Assembly (NCBI GenBank): GCA_019614645.1
Contig: JABWDB010000007.1
Span: 7,267,501 to 7,331,500, forward strand
Direction of reading: 5' to 3'
Source of the DNA: Stratiolaelaps scimitus
Lineage: Eukaryota > Arthropoda > Arachnida > Mesostigmata > Laelapidae
DNA: 64,000 nucleotides
The position numbers and the translations under genes were made by a program. The number at the start of each line of letters is the position of its first letter. The stretch's first letter is position 1. Shown piece by piece: positions 1 through 12,300 of this stretch. A model generated the notes under the pieces. That model had not been told where the DNA came from, made no database searches, and was given only the letters and a program-made list of their open reading frames with translations.

Positions 1-1080
1 AAGCTGCTGTGTTGTCCCCTATATAGAAATCTATCGGCTAACTTCTGAAAGGTATAGCCATAGCGCTCAGTCAGGGGCTAAGCAAGGCTTATTCAACTCT
101 GTTGATCTCTTCCAACATTTCGACATGTTTTGGATCATTTTTTCGTGTTGTGCTATAACCGAAGAGAAACTCCAGCTTGTGTTATAGCTGGAGTCGCTGG
201 TCCACACAATAATTGTATATAGTGCACGAAATGTATAATCAGAGAATTACAAGAAATTCGAAAGTTTCACTTCGAATTGAAACGAATTTGTCGTTAGTAC
301 CTCCAATCAGAGCATCTCGCACCATCTCGTAGAGGTATTACTATACATTCTTGAGAAATCGCGAAAATCCCCCACCAACGAGTGGCTAAATAGAAGCGTA
401 CCTAAAGTGCGAGAGGATATATGAAACATAGCGATATTATTATATTTATTCATGTACATAAGTAGCCAAAACAAATAACATCGCAATATTTGCCAGACAG
501 GAACATTTACATTGTCTTAATAAGAAAAGCATTTTAGCTAAATATAAATAGCTTGATGCAAATATCCTGATTATATATATTTTCGTACAGATTAATATAC
601 AGATCTATACAAGAAGTGAGACTATCATGTTGTTCACTGTAACCTGGCGTACGGCAGTGCTAATTACATTTTCGTTTTAGTTCTGGATTACTCAGACGCT
701 ATCTATGATTCGATTATACGGATTCGATTATAGAAGTAATTTAATTAAATAAACATTTCATTAAATAATGATTGCGAAATATCATTTTGGCATATCCCAT
801 ACAACTTGTGTATGCGTGAGCGAACATTCACCCGCAATAGCGCAGCGACTGTTATGATTTTATCTCAATGCCGCTGACCTACACACGTGGTGTAACGAAA
901 CTTTATGCTGGACCGGTGAGGTAAAATGTTTGTTAAAATGTATGTTGTATACCTATATCTAGAACGTAATTCTTTCTATTTTCACTGTACGAAAAAACAG
1001 CGATGAGCATCCAAAGATGCACTTTTATTATAGAAATGCATTATATACAATATATATATATATATATTTGAATCTATTTT
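1..1080. other. AT-rich stretch with no gene seen
   Basis: No reading frame with coding character and no convincing splice-flanked exon is visible on either strand. The sequence is AT-rich with short TA runs, for example near 1050-1070. Confidence 0.5.
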
Positions 1081-1085
1081 TGTTT

Positions 1086-1148
1086 GTTAAGAGAGCTTAA
1101 GCATTGTAAAATTGCAGCTCCTTTAATAAACCAATAAACATTTACCAT
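1086..1148 (+). mobile_element. SINE/LINE 3' tail remnant
   Basis: This stretch matches, in the same orientation, the tail of the inverted SINE at 1492-1650, including the shared block CTCCTTTAATAAACCAATAA. No tRNA-like head precedes it, so it is a 5'-truncated copy. It ends in a short CATTTAC tandem. The same tail closes the LINE at 22864. Confidence 0.55.
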
Positions 1149-1491
1149 TTACCATTTGTATGTCCTCGTAATATGGACATCTATGAATATAATATATATA
1201 TATATTTTTTTTTGTCTGCATCAACCTGAAGGATTCTAGAACCACGACTGACCCTTCGACTCATCTCACTTGAGTTCATCCTCTCGGAGCGTTACACTTA
1301 ATATTTTCGAAATATATGGTAAGCTTACATTGAACGCGAAGCATATATATACATATATATGTAGCATTCACAGCAGCTTTGGAGATTACAGATGCTTCGT
1401 AAATGGTGCTGAGTTCCAAGTTATATCTAGATCTGTTCATATCGTTAGTCTATTTCGTGCTTCTTCCTTCGAGTTTATATCTTAATGTGTA

Positions 1492-1650
1492 AAGGTTTTG
1501 GTAAAGCTTTATTGGTTTGTTAAAGGAGCTTTAATTTCACAATGCTTTTGCTCTCTTATATGCCATATTGCTCTTATATGGGGCTCGAGCCCGTCGCCGC
1601 CTCTGACTTAGCCAGAGACTTAGCCGTCCAAGCCACCGCGTCCAAGCTGC
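1492..1650 (-). mobile_element. tRNA-derived SINE (family B head, LINE-like tail)
   Basis: Read on the minus strand, the copy begins with a tRNA-like head containing a pol III A-box-like segment (TGGCTTGGACGGC). A small stem CTCTG/CAGAG and a degenerate B box (GGGCTCGAGCCCC) follow. The tail contains CTCCTTTAACAAACCAATAA. Related copies lie at 63526-63672 (-) and, for the head, at 2289-2455 (+). Confidence 0.6.
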
Positions 1651-1717
1651 TCTCGAAACTGGCTAATCTGGCAGTTTAGTCAGGCAAATTAGAAACGATA
1701 GATATCGGTGTCTCTTC

Positions 1718-1850
1718 GTCGAGCCCCCGGGTGGCCCCGTAGTGCATCCGTGTGCGCCCTGCAATCGGAGGTGACACGCACATAGGTGCACGGGTTCGAT
1801 CCCCACCGTTGCAGACTTGAATTTAAAGGGATTGCCTGTCTTATAAAGTA
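1718..1850 (+). mobile_element. tRNA-derived SINE (family A)
   Basis: It opens with CGAGCCCCCGGGTGGCC, carries an intact pol III B box GGTTCGATCCC at 1793-1803, and ends in a conserved body (GCAGACTTGAATTTAAAGGG, then CTGTCTTA). The same arrangement recurs at 27115, 27328 (inverted), 40333, 40631 and 44829. Confidence 0.7.
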
Positions 1851-2288
1851 GACATTTTACACAAACTCATGCTGTCATGGCACGATAATTTAATATTCAA
1901 TTTATCAGCGCACATGTTGCCCTCAACATCTGATCGAGAAATCTAATGACACTGATTTAATCCTCGAATAAGAACTACCGAATCGCCGTTCGCAGATCTC
2001 GTGCTAATATTCTTCTTGGTTTGCAGTTACCACACCGTAGACTGCTATAAAAAAAATGTACTTCGTTAACGTCTAGAGACGGATGTTTCCAACAGATCCA
2101 CTCGGATCTGTTAGAAACATGTGTCTCTAGACATGTCTCTGCCGCAATAGGTTAGCGCAGCTGGAGAGGACAACACCAAACGACAACGAATGAATCATAG
2201 AGAACCTGTAGACGTTGGTTGCATTGCAACGTCCGTATCCGTTCATATAACATATAGACATAGCAGTCAACGAACAGAACAATACATG

Positions 2289-2455
2289 TCGGCGCGGTAG
2301 CTTGAACGGCTAAGTGTCCGGCTCAAAAGGCCGGAGGGCGCAGGTTCGAGTCCCGCGACCTGGTGATGACATATGCGGTGACGTAAGCGCGTTGTAAAAG
2401 ACTGCTATTCCGTTAATATATCAACACTTTGCATTGTATTGTTAACCACAGGGGA
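2289..2455 (+). mobile_element. tRNA-like SINE (family B)
   Basis: It has a tRNA-like head with an A-box-like TAGCTTGAACGG, a perfect 5-bp stem CCGGC/GCCGG around a 7-base loop, and a B box GGTTCGAGTCC. The two acceptor-stem halves do not pair, so it is not a functional tRNA gene. After the head come ACCTGGTGA, ATTCCGTTAAT and TTGCATTGTATTGTT, which recur in the copy at 40745-40912. Confidence 0.6.
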
Positions 2456-2639
2456 CAAATCGACCCCACGCTTTGACCAGCTCCTCATCGCCAGTGTAGC
2501 CAGCTTCGGTATTGTGGTAAGAGCCGCACATGAGGCTACACGTACTGTCATCTGCTTCAAGCTTTCGCTCAAGAGGGCAAGCATCCGAAACATTGAATCT
2601 GCATAGAGGAAGTCACAGACCTAACTACATATTTTATAT

Positions 2640-4073
2640 ATATATATATAGATACAAATAGCCAAGCCAACGTTATGGCCGTAGTATCCAGAACAGGAAA
2701 TGGAAAGAGTTACGTGTGTTCTATTCCCTCACATCATCCATTGTTGGATGCCATAGCCGTCAAAAAGTTCCTTCATGTATTTATAATAGATCGCCAATTG
2801 TCTGCTGCGCCCTAGGGAACGCTTCTCAAATGATCGGCAATAACGCATCGTACAACCCCTGCGCACATCGATCCTTCAAAAACGACAACTCTCTCACTCT
2901 GTATATATATATATATATAGCATATCCGTGCAAGCAGGTATTCACACCTTGCATTGCTAGTCGAAGTGCTGTGGTGGTTGTAGTGGTAGTCATTGCCTTC
3001 ATTATTATTCTTATCGGATGGGCCGACTGTGGCCTGCCTTCTGTTTGTCTCTGTCTCTCGCTATCTATCTCTCTCTCTCTATCCGTCGTTCTTTCGGTAG
3101 ACGGTTTGATTACAGTGAACGGCGTCGCCACCAAGCGACCGACAGACTGACTGTATTGTGACGGCAGCGGCGATGGTGGCGGCTTTGGCAGCAGTAAGCG
3201 ACGCCCTTTCTCGACATCCTTTCCGTCACCGGGATGGCGGGATAGATCGCGCGCATGCTGCTACCAGCACGGCCACTTGGTGCTGGTTGAAATGGAATTG
3301 GTGCCGATCCTGCTCTAGCAGAGACAGAACGCCCGAAACGCACAGGAGACGTTCTGCTGCATTCGCATTCGAGTGACAAACGGCGGGGGCAGTGGTCGAT
3401 GCATTGCGGGTGGTAGCAGCAGCAGCGGTGGTGGTGGTGGTGGTCACCCGTCAGCGACTTCGAGCGCAAGCGTAGCCCGCCAAAAGGCCGTGAAACAAAG
3501 GGAACAGAGATCTCTGAGAGGTGAAGATCCTCGACGAGCGTCTGCGAAGCCGGAACGTCATATGTGTGCGAATCGATTCACATTGTTCGGTAGAGGAGAC
3601 GAACAAGTTGTCGAGTGACGTGGCTGTACGTCGCTCTCACGTGAATCCGTCTCGGAGAACAACCAGGCCAGCCACGCTCCTGCCACAAGAATTCGTGTGA
3701 CATTGGTTCTCTTCAACGTTGAGCGAGGTGCTGAATATCTGCCAAGACCTCGAGCACACCAGCGAGCAGCAACCACAGAAATTAGTGTATAAATGATCTA
3801 TTTTGAATGACTTCGACTAACGTCAGATACAGGAAACCATACGCATAGAGAACTGGAAGATAATCGTGCTCACAGATATACACGAACGACATTTATAAAT
3901 CAGTTACACTAACTTGATTCGTCGGTGGTGTTGTTACAAGTGTTACAAGTCCAGCGAAGGAGAAAGATCGAGTGCTCTGTCCTGGCCAATGCAAGCATAA
4001 CGTCGGCCGTATTCGACGAGGTTGTCTCCTAACCAAAAACTGCTCGCCGGTTCGGATTATCCTCAAATTCAAG
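2640..4073. other. GC-rich region upstream of the PLA2 start, probable promoter and 5' UTR
   Basis: After a TA run at 2637-2651 the base composition becomes GC-rich with GGT, CAG and CGG runs, for example 3423-3445. No open frame here has coding character; long frames overlap on both strands in the simple repeats. The stretch just before 4074 is the likely 5' untranslated part of the PLA2 message, but no TATA box stands out. Confidence 0.35.
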
Positions 4074-6360
4074 ATGAGGTGTTTAGTGCCCGTGATCTTC
4101 CTCTGCGGATATCTGTGTTTGACGGGGCGGTCGGCTGTAGCGGCCAAAAGTCGTCGACCCGGCAACGGAATCGTCATCTTCCCTGGTGAGAGAGCGGTGC
4201 ATATTTACACGCCAGACACGAACATCTCAACGATAAACGGAGATCGATCATATGTGATTGGGTTAAGGGCGGCACGAAAAAAAAAAACTCGACGAAATGC
4301 AATCGCCAAAGTCTATTTTACAGCGGATGTATCACTATTATAAACGCTTATCGGATTGCACGTTCGAGGAGTATCGAATAGCCAGTAGTTGTATTAGGCT
4401 TATTCCTGCTATATGTGCAAGTCAATTTCTGATGTTTTGCAAGTACCGCCCACTGAGAGTTAGTTGTTCGGCGAAAAGAGACGCCGAATTCTTACTGCCG
4501 CCAATTCTGTGAGGAGTTGTGTCATGTCCCCACAACAGAGAATAGTTCAGAAATACGATACATCTCAAATATGGATGCCGAGCGAATTCAATTCATGCGA
4601 GTCGCTTCTTTTTGCCCACTGCGACTATTCGTATAGTGAACAGAATTGTGTCACATTCACGTGGAAGTTATGTTATTCGTCTTTATTTGTGAGTAGATCT
4701 GAAAGACGGCGGTGCGGTAACGCCGTACGCATTAATTATGGACTTCACATCAATTAGCACCACAGAAACGGTGGCGGGATTCCGGCGCATTCATTAAATT
4801 GAATCCACTGGTCAAATTCTCACTGGTATTATACAATAAATCTGGCCGGGTGGACCACTGCCGTTGAAAGAGCAAGGTATTATATGATTGTTATGAATGC
4901 TACGTTAACCACGCAACTAAGGTGAAATACACATATGCTCTAAAACAAAGTGTTAACATGGGTAGACTGCTAGATTCCTATCAGCATCATTGTCATTATT
5001 ATTGTTTGAAATTAGTTCCTCGTCGTCGTCCAGGCCGCAGACCGGCAGCGTCTCTCGCTGCGGGGCCACAATTCGATGCCCTTGTTCAGCCTTCTCCGTG
5101 TTCAGTGGACTGGCTGGAGGACGCGTTGATGAAAAGGTGCCATCACTTTGGCGCGGTGTCTACGCTTGATTCCCTAGCAGCAATTATGGCTTCGTAAATT
5201 TCCTACCGCTCTGGTTGTTCATTGCTCTTGCAAATTGCGCTCTCGTTTCAAATATCCCACCTCTAGCTATTTTTTAAACGTTTACGTTGGCCGCGCTTAA
5301 TCAGCGGTCGCTCGTCACATTTAGGCATATACTGGAAACTCAGCGTCCGTGGCGCAAAATCACATTTGAAATTGACAGGCAAACAATTTCGTATATACGA
5401 AATGAATGAGTAAAAATAATTAGTGTCATTTTCGATTCTTTCACATATACATACGACGTATAATTGTTATCTCACTGCTCGAGAAAGAAAGAAAGAGAGA
5501 GAGAGAGGGGATACAGTCGAATGGCGACAGCGATTATTCGTGATGATTTTAGGCCGTAGTTCCTATACCAATCACTGAGGGATAAGGGTCTCTCTGTTAT
5601 ACTCTGCACAGACTAGTTTCGCTGTGCTAAACATTCAGCATAAGCAGGCTATCATCCTTATGATACATATCATGTTGTTAGTACTAGCTGGACTTTTTGC
5701 TAATATATATATATATATATATTATGAATATATATATATATATTATATATTGCCGCCGCGCTAATTAACGCTGCTCGAAGCAATCTAGTTCTAGCAATTC
5801 AAGTTGGCCGTCTCGATTTGGCCTTAACAGCATCGGCAGCGTCGGCAATACTACTACATTCGGAGAAATCACAAGCATTATCGAGTTCATAATATGATTA
5901 AGATTATTATCTGTATGCACGCGACGAATGACTCTCGTCCTGTCGTAACACCTTTGACCATTAGATAATATGACGCTATCGGGCAAAGCGATGACGTGAT
6001 GTTCATTGCTACTTTTAAAAAGCTACCTCACATCAGATCGGACGTTCACACACAGGTCCTCATTGGAACTATTCAGCAACAGTTCATTCGCTATTCAAAT
6101 CTGTGTACGAGTAACCTGTCTTCGTGGTAATAATATCATAATAACAATAATAATATTATTATTCTTTTTTACGAGCACATTCATGGAAGCCTTGGCCCAG
6201 TTACTGTTCTGCAATACGGCGTCATTCAGCCCGTTAACGATTTGTGTAAGCGCTGACTACTTGTCCAACCCTCGTTCGGCAGCTGTCCATTTGATGTTGA
6301 TTGTCCGGCGTTTTTAACATCACCTTTCTGTACGCCGATATCGATATGCCGGGTAGAGAC

Positions 6361-6395
<35 letters not shown>

Positions 6396-9300
6396 TGTGT
6401 GTGTGCGTATACCTTCAAATCAATGAATGCTGTTTACAACTAACTAGTCTTGTCTGGCAGCAAGTCTAGCTGAGCCGTGTACCTATTCGTTCGAGCTTGG
6501 CATGTCGTCGAACCGGCGTCGACCTCTGCCATATGATTTAATTGGCTATATCTCGTTAGTGACTAACGAATCGACTGTTCAATTTCCACTGCGAACGTGA
6601 GAGGTGCTGCTGTAGTTGAATTCAATTGACTCCACCCCGTCGTCGGTAGCTGCGGGAGTGCCAACGTCCATGCGAATTCGTGTATGGTACAGCATCGTCA
6701 TATGTCGGACCGTTAAGAAAGCAGCTCGTACCTACATCTCTCGCACACAGACTGTATCATGTGTTAGATAATTCATAGTATTATTTTCCATATTTCTCTG
6801 CTCAACTACACGGCGAATTTCAACAGAAATTAAAGTCACCGTTTGGATTGTTCAATCAAAATTGGCAAAAATGTGAACTCCAATCTACTGAATATCACCG
6901 TCGATCGGGCGCTTTTGTAGGCGAATCCGACATTTCTGGATGCCACTTCTACCATGGCCCGGTAACGATTGTTAGCGAGCTAATTAATGAGCACTTACAG
7001 TACACTGACATCTGACAGATTGGCATTACGTCTAAAATAACTGCTCTGGCTAGCTCGACCTATTATTACAGATCGGACTTGAGACCCGACAGGTAATCAT
7101 TGATTTATCAATAATCAGCTTTAATTATTATTCACATAATTTGCTCATGCAAAAACTGACTCCCCGCGAACATGTACTAATAATTAAGGAATGTATTTAT
7201 ATTAATTGGATATTGCACCCCCATTAACACCGTACGACATTATTGTCGAACAATAACACAAAACGATTCGTAATGCAGACACACAAGCAGACACTTTTTC
7301 ATTTAGACCTCCTATTGACGAAACGCCAGAACGGCCATAGAATAAGTGGTACCCCCGTATCGAATAAACAATATCACGATAATGGCATTCTTCGATTGAC
7401 ACTTCAGGGACAGAACACTCGGCTGAATAGCTGCGCCGGCCGCAATGTGAACCTCGCTTTGGGAGACATTATTACCAGACCTTCTGTTTTTGGATAACGT
7501 TTGAGACACAGATTGAGAGAGGGAGAGAGAGACACACACACATAAGAGAAATAGGGTGCTCAAAAGGCGGATGGAATAGCTGATTCACGAAGCTGACGTC
7601 ATTTGACGTCACCCCGCCAACGGGGCCTGCGTCACGATACATAGCTTTTGACGTGCTGTAACCGTTGAGCTGAATAGGAAATGATGTTGTTGATGATAAA
7701 GAGGATCGGAACGACGATTGCATGACGCGACCTTCACCTGCTGTGGTGAACCGCGCGCGAATGGCGGTTTTACGTTTAACTCGGCTTGAAACAGGCCAAT
7801 GGATAGGAGAAATAGAAAATAATACATTGCCTCTCTGCTTGTCGATTGGCTGTTTTATGCCTTTATACAACATCTGTGTGCTACAGAAATTCTCCCCAGC
7901 TAATTGCATTCGATGTTTGTCGAGTACTCGAATGATTCTGATCCAGTACAAATAATTCGCTAAATATAATACAACACGGTATTTATACTCCGAAAATGCT
8001 ATACGTTAAGATGGACAATATAGATAAAACTATAACACGTCTAACTTAATTAAGCTAGGTAAGGTCACCGAAGGCAAGCAGCCGTTGGCACCTGCCGGTG
8101 TCATTGTGATTAAAAAAAGTTGAATGTCCTGGGAGGGTATGACCAGCAAGCCACCTTCAATGATTATCTCTTTTTGACAACACACTGCTTTATTAAGTCG
8201 AATTAGCTCAAACAAATATTTCCACATTCATAGGCTCATCATTCTATCTCATAAAATAGCGATAGCTTTCTAATCAATAGCTTGGCCACTTGCCGTTAGA
8301 GTTTACCCCCAACATTGCAAAAGTGGTCCACCGTGACAGAGGCAGTACTCGAATATTTGCCGCAACCTCTGAGCCTTGTAGACTGAGAGAGTTTTTGCGT
8401 GCCTTATTCTTCGCTTTTCTTCACAATCAGAAACATAGCGCTGCTATTTCCAAAGGCAGGACGAGTTCTCTGAGTGATTCACGCACCGTTTGTATCTGAA
8501 GCATCCTGAAGTGCGGCCTTTCACGTTGGAAGAGGTGAGAACTTCGACCTAACAAGTCCAGAAGTGTCAACGACAAATCCCACGCTAGAGGAACACGCCA
8601 AAGCCTTCATCATAGCTGAATTGACAGAGGCTACTTTTTACAATTCGTGCTCCGCTTGCATGTTTCGGGTCATCGAGCGCTTGATCGAAGGGAAATTTGA
8701 TTCACGTTTGAGCGTTTTTGTTCCTTCATTGTTCGGCGCGGGCGAAGGCAAGACAAATCACCACAGCACCAATAGTAATAACGTCGACGACAACGACAAC
8801 AGCAATATCAACATCCAGAGCAACAATAACAACAACAATAAGAAATAAACAAATAGCACAGAGAGCAACAATGGTGACCGCAAAATTATAGTAGGAACCA
8901 CGAAGCGGCCGGAATCGAGGCCAACATTTTCTAGAGGGTTCGTCAGGGGTTCGCCGGGACCTTTCTGCAAGAACAGCCCCCGGCCGTCCGCCGCTCGGCA
9001 GCAGCGGTAACAGCGCTTTGCAATGTCAAACCGGCGGTCTCACCACACACGCAGAGCCAGACACTAGCATGCGCACACATAAGCATCACATCAATGTCAA
9101 GTTCAAGTTCATGGTCAAACGTAATGGTTGTTGCTGCTGCTCCTGTTATTACTGTAACGCAATTTTTGCTTTCGTGGATTGGAGCCAAACCGGCGTTGGT
9201 CACCATTGGCCAATGGCGCGACTGACTGCCGCCGATCCGCCGTGTCAGGCCCGCGGTCGCCGGTCCCGAATCCCGATGATCAGAATAATCCGATTTCAGT

Positions 9301-12300
9301 CAACCGAATCGGTCTGAACGTCGGCTGAGCACCGCACAACTACTGAGGCTGCTGCTGCTGCTGCTACTGATACAACAACGACGACTTCAGTTATTTCTTC
9401 TACTCGACATCACCATACGCTCTCACACAATAACAGCAACAACAACAACCGCCGCTGCCACCGTGGGCTGTTTGTTGCTCTGCTCACAACACGTGCCACC
9501 GCTGCTCCCGTGCTGGTTCGCTACAACGTCAGCGCCCCATTGGGCTAGTTGTTGTTGCTGCCGCTGAAGTAACGGCGGCCACCGTGGCGGCTGATGTCCA
9601 GCGATTCGAAAGCACATAGCCGAGACTCGATGGCGGCTCGCTGAACGCCATCGTAACAAGTGGTCTGGGAGCGGCTCTGGAAACGTTGGGCGCGCGTTAG
9701 GGGCGCACAGTAAATAGGCGGCGCCCCCCGTTGACGTCAGAGCCACAAGCAGACGCTGGCTGGCGTCCTTGCGAATTCGCTTTCAGTCCAGCAGCAGTAG
9801 CAGTTGTTGGCTGCACCGACAGAGTGACGCGGTAGAAATCGTAGTTTATTTTTAGTTTTCGCCTTTGCCTTTTATGTTTTGCTGTTTTTCTTCGTCGAAT
9901 ATGACCAATAAGTTGGTACATAACACTGTGACACATATTGATGTTAGCGTGTTATCGTATTGCCGCTGATCCTGATGGGTGGGCGACGATGCGTTTTTGT
10001 ACGGGGGACTTCGGTATGTTGCAGTGTAAAATTTAATGAAATGACATCACACGGTGTGCTAGGATGTTTGGGTAACAGATTTCAAGCTGATAACTGATAT
10101 CTATCGCAGGTACAATTTTATGATTATTATTATTATTATTATTAGTACTAATAGTTCATTATTGCTTTTGAATTTTCATTTTGCAAATAGAGTCACATTG
10201 AGCTCTTGTTGTTGTTACACTTGTCTCCGATAAAGCACAAGATAATTTGCAACTTTTATTAATTGCCATTCATCTATTCTGCCTGCGCTTGATTGAATCC
10301 TATGACGATTGCCGTTTAGGGCACAGCCTTCATTCGTCTGACTTTCAAAGTCAACTAATTTTAGACGAAAACGCACCAACTTCTAATGCTACAGCTTAAC
10401 ACAAGCACTGAGGAGCAACGAGCCGTCCTGCTTCTGTGTTTGTCTATCCCTATTGCAAAATATGAACATTTTGTTATTATTTTATACAACTTATCACCAT
10501 GCTACGATGTAAATGCATCATGTCGGTGGCATACAACACACTGACAGCTGCTGAGACTAGCCAGCTGAGACTCTAATCGACCGAAAGCAAAATGAAATCC
10601 GGTGAAGCTGAGTACAGTAACGCAAAGCTTACTTTGAACAGAACAAAAATAAATGCATCTTTAATATCGTTGACGATTGAGCTTAGCGCTCAATTGAAGT
10701 TTTGGTCTAGTACCTTTCAATTCTACTATATAGTAGCTAGTACTGTAGAATAGCAGGAGGAGCCCTGTATCAGCCGCTTGAACATAAATCGACGTTGATG
10801 TAATTTTGCATAGCTGACCCACAATACAACCTGCACCACACCTTCTGCTGTTCAAATCGCTAGGCAGCACCTTCCAGACACTCGTCGCCCCACTCGGCGA
10901 GCCAACAGGACGTGGCGCGAGTGCCAGTTCGAGTGTTTGTATGCAATCAGTTTAGCGGAACAGGATGGTCACCGGGGGAGCGAACGCGATTGCCATTTTT
11001 AAATTCTGTCTCCTCGTTCGTGATTTTTTTTTCTTCGTTGCCTGCCGTGCCTCCAGTGCGCGACGTTCTTGTCGTATGCAAGGTGTTCACTGGAACGGCA
11101 ATTCTATCTTCCTGTGTTCCGGGATCGCGGCAAAGTATGCGGTCGACGAGATAGCAGGCAAGCGGCTAATCACTATTCCATGGCTGCCAATATCTTCTGA
11201 GTTAGTATATATATATATATATATATTGTGATTCTAATGAGAAATAGGGGCAATGAGGCGACATTGGACAGTAATCGTGAGCACTTGCTTTGATTGATAA
11301 TACCATTTCTGACGGAGCTTAGCATTAGTAATGTCGCAAATTGGTAAAATGGCTATTGGAGTGAACGGCGTGTCACCCATGGACAAGCGACCCTTTCAAG
11401 TCTGTCAACCAGGTCACGACAGGCGTTATGTCGGTCGTAGGCCAGGTGCACGCAGAGTCTGATATGAAAACAATGATCTTGTTCTCCCTGGCGAGCGGCC
11501 GTCAGTGCTTCGTATACTTTTGACCGATGGTATCGTTACGCGGTGGACGCTGTCATCGCGGTTTGAAAGCGTAATTGCAGAAGGGAGGAATGACGATGAT
11601 ATTCGGAATATCAGAAGAACTGATTGCGGATCCTTTGCCAAGCTGGCAAAATACGCTTCGCGAGAATACCTCGTATGCAACAGTATTTATTTTGGCGGAA
11701 ATTGATATCGTCTCTGGCTCTTTCTCGTCTGGGTTGTTGTGCCATATCTGGCTAAAATCGCTCATGATGTCTGAGATTTCTGAACGACTTTTGCAAGTGG
11801 CAGTTGATATGGCAACTAGTAGCGCAACAATAAATTTGGGCTTATCTAATATTTAAAAAAACGTCTGAGATTCGCCGACGCAAAACGCGAAACGCATTTT
11901 CCATATTTGTGATGATGTCGCTCGATATCCTCTGGAAAGATTGCTTTTTGTCTGGTCAACCAGTTTGTATCAGGATCATTCACTATTCACATACATCGTC
12001 ACAAGTCATTGTGTCGCTATTACGAGTGCTAGTTGCCTAACTGTTAGGCTGTTCTGTTAATAGATTACTACTAGGTATACTGAGAAATATTTAGCAGGTG
12101 AGCTTCTAGCAGGCAACCTAATCTGCTTCCATGATTAAACACATTTAGTCAGCTTTATAAAAGCGTCGATTCGATGAGTCCCAGCTGGAGTTCAGGACCT
12201 CCAATGAACTTCTGAGCCTTTCATTATCCCAGCTTTGATTTATTGCGTGACTGAGCCTTGAGACAATAAGCATTAACAGTTCAGAATATGCAAAGCCTTT

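Noticed and set aside
2289..2365. A genuine tRNA gene
   Set aside because: The anticodon-like stem and B box are present, but the acceptor halves do not pair, and the same unit with its tail is repeated elsewhere, so it is a SINE head.
2716..3469. Overlapping frames on both strands with runs of Thr, Val, Ser or His
   Set aside because: They are translations of simple repeats (TA, GGT, TCTC) in a GC-rich promoter-like region.
7472..7951. 159-codon minus-strand frame
   Set aside because: It lies in PLA2 intron 1, is open in several frames at once and has no coding character.
8564..8848. 94-codon plus-strand frame ending in a poly-Asn run
   Set aside because: The Asn run comes from AAC/AAT repeats, and there is no domain or splice evidence.
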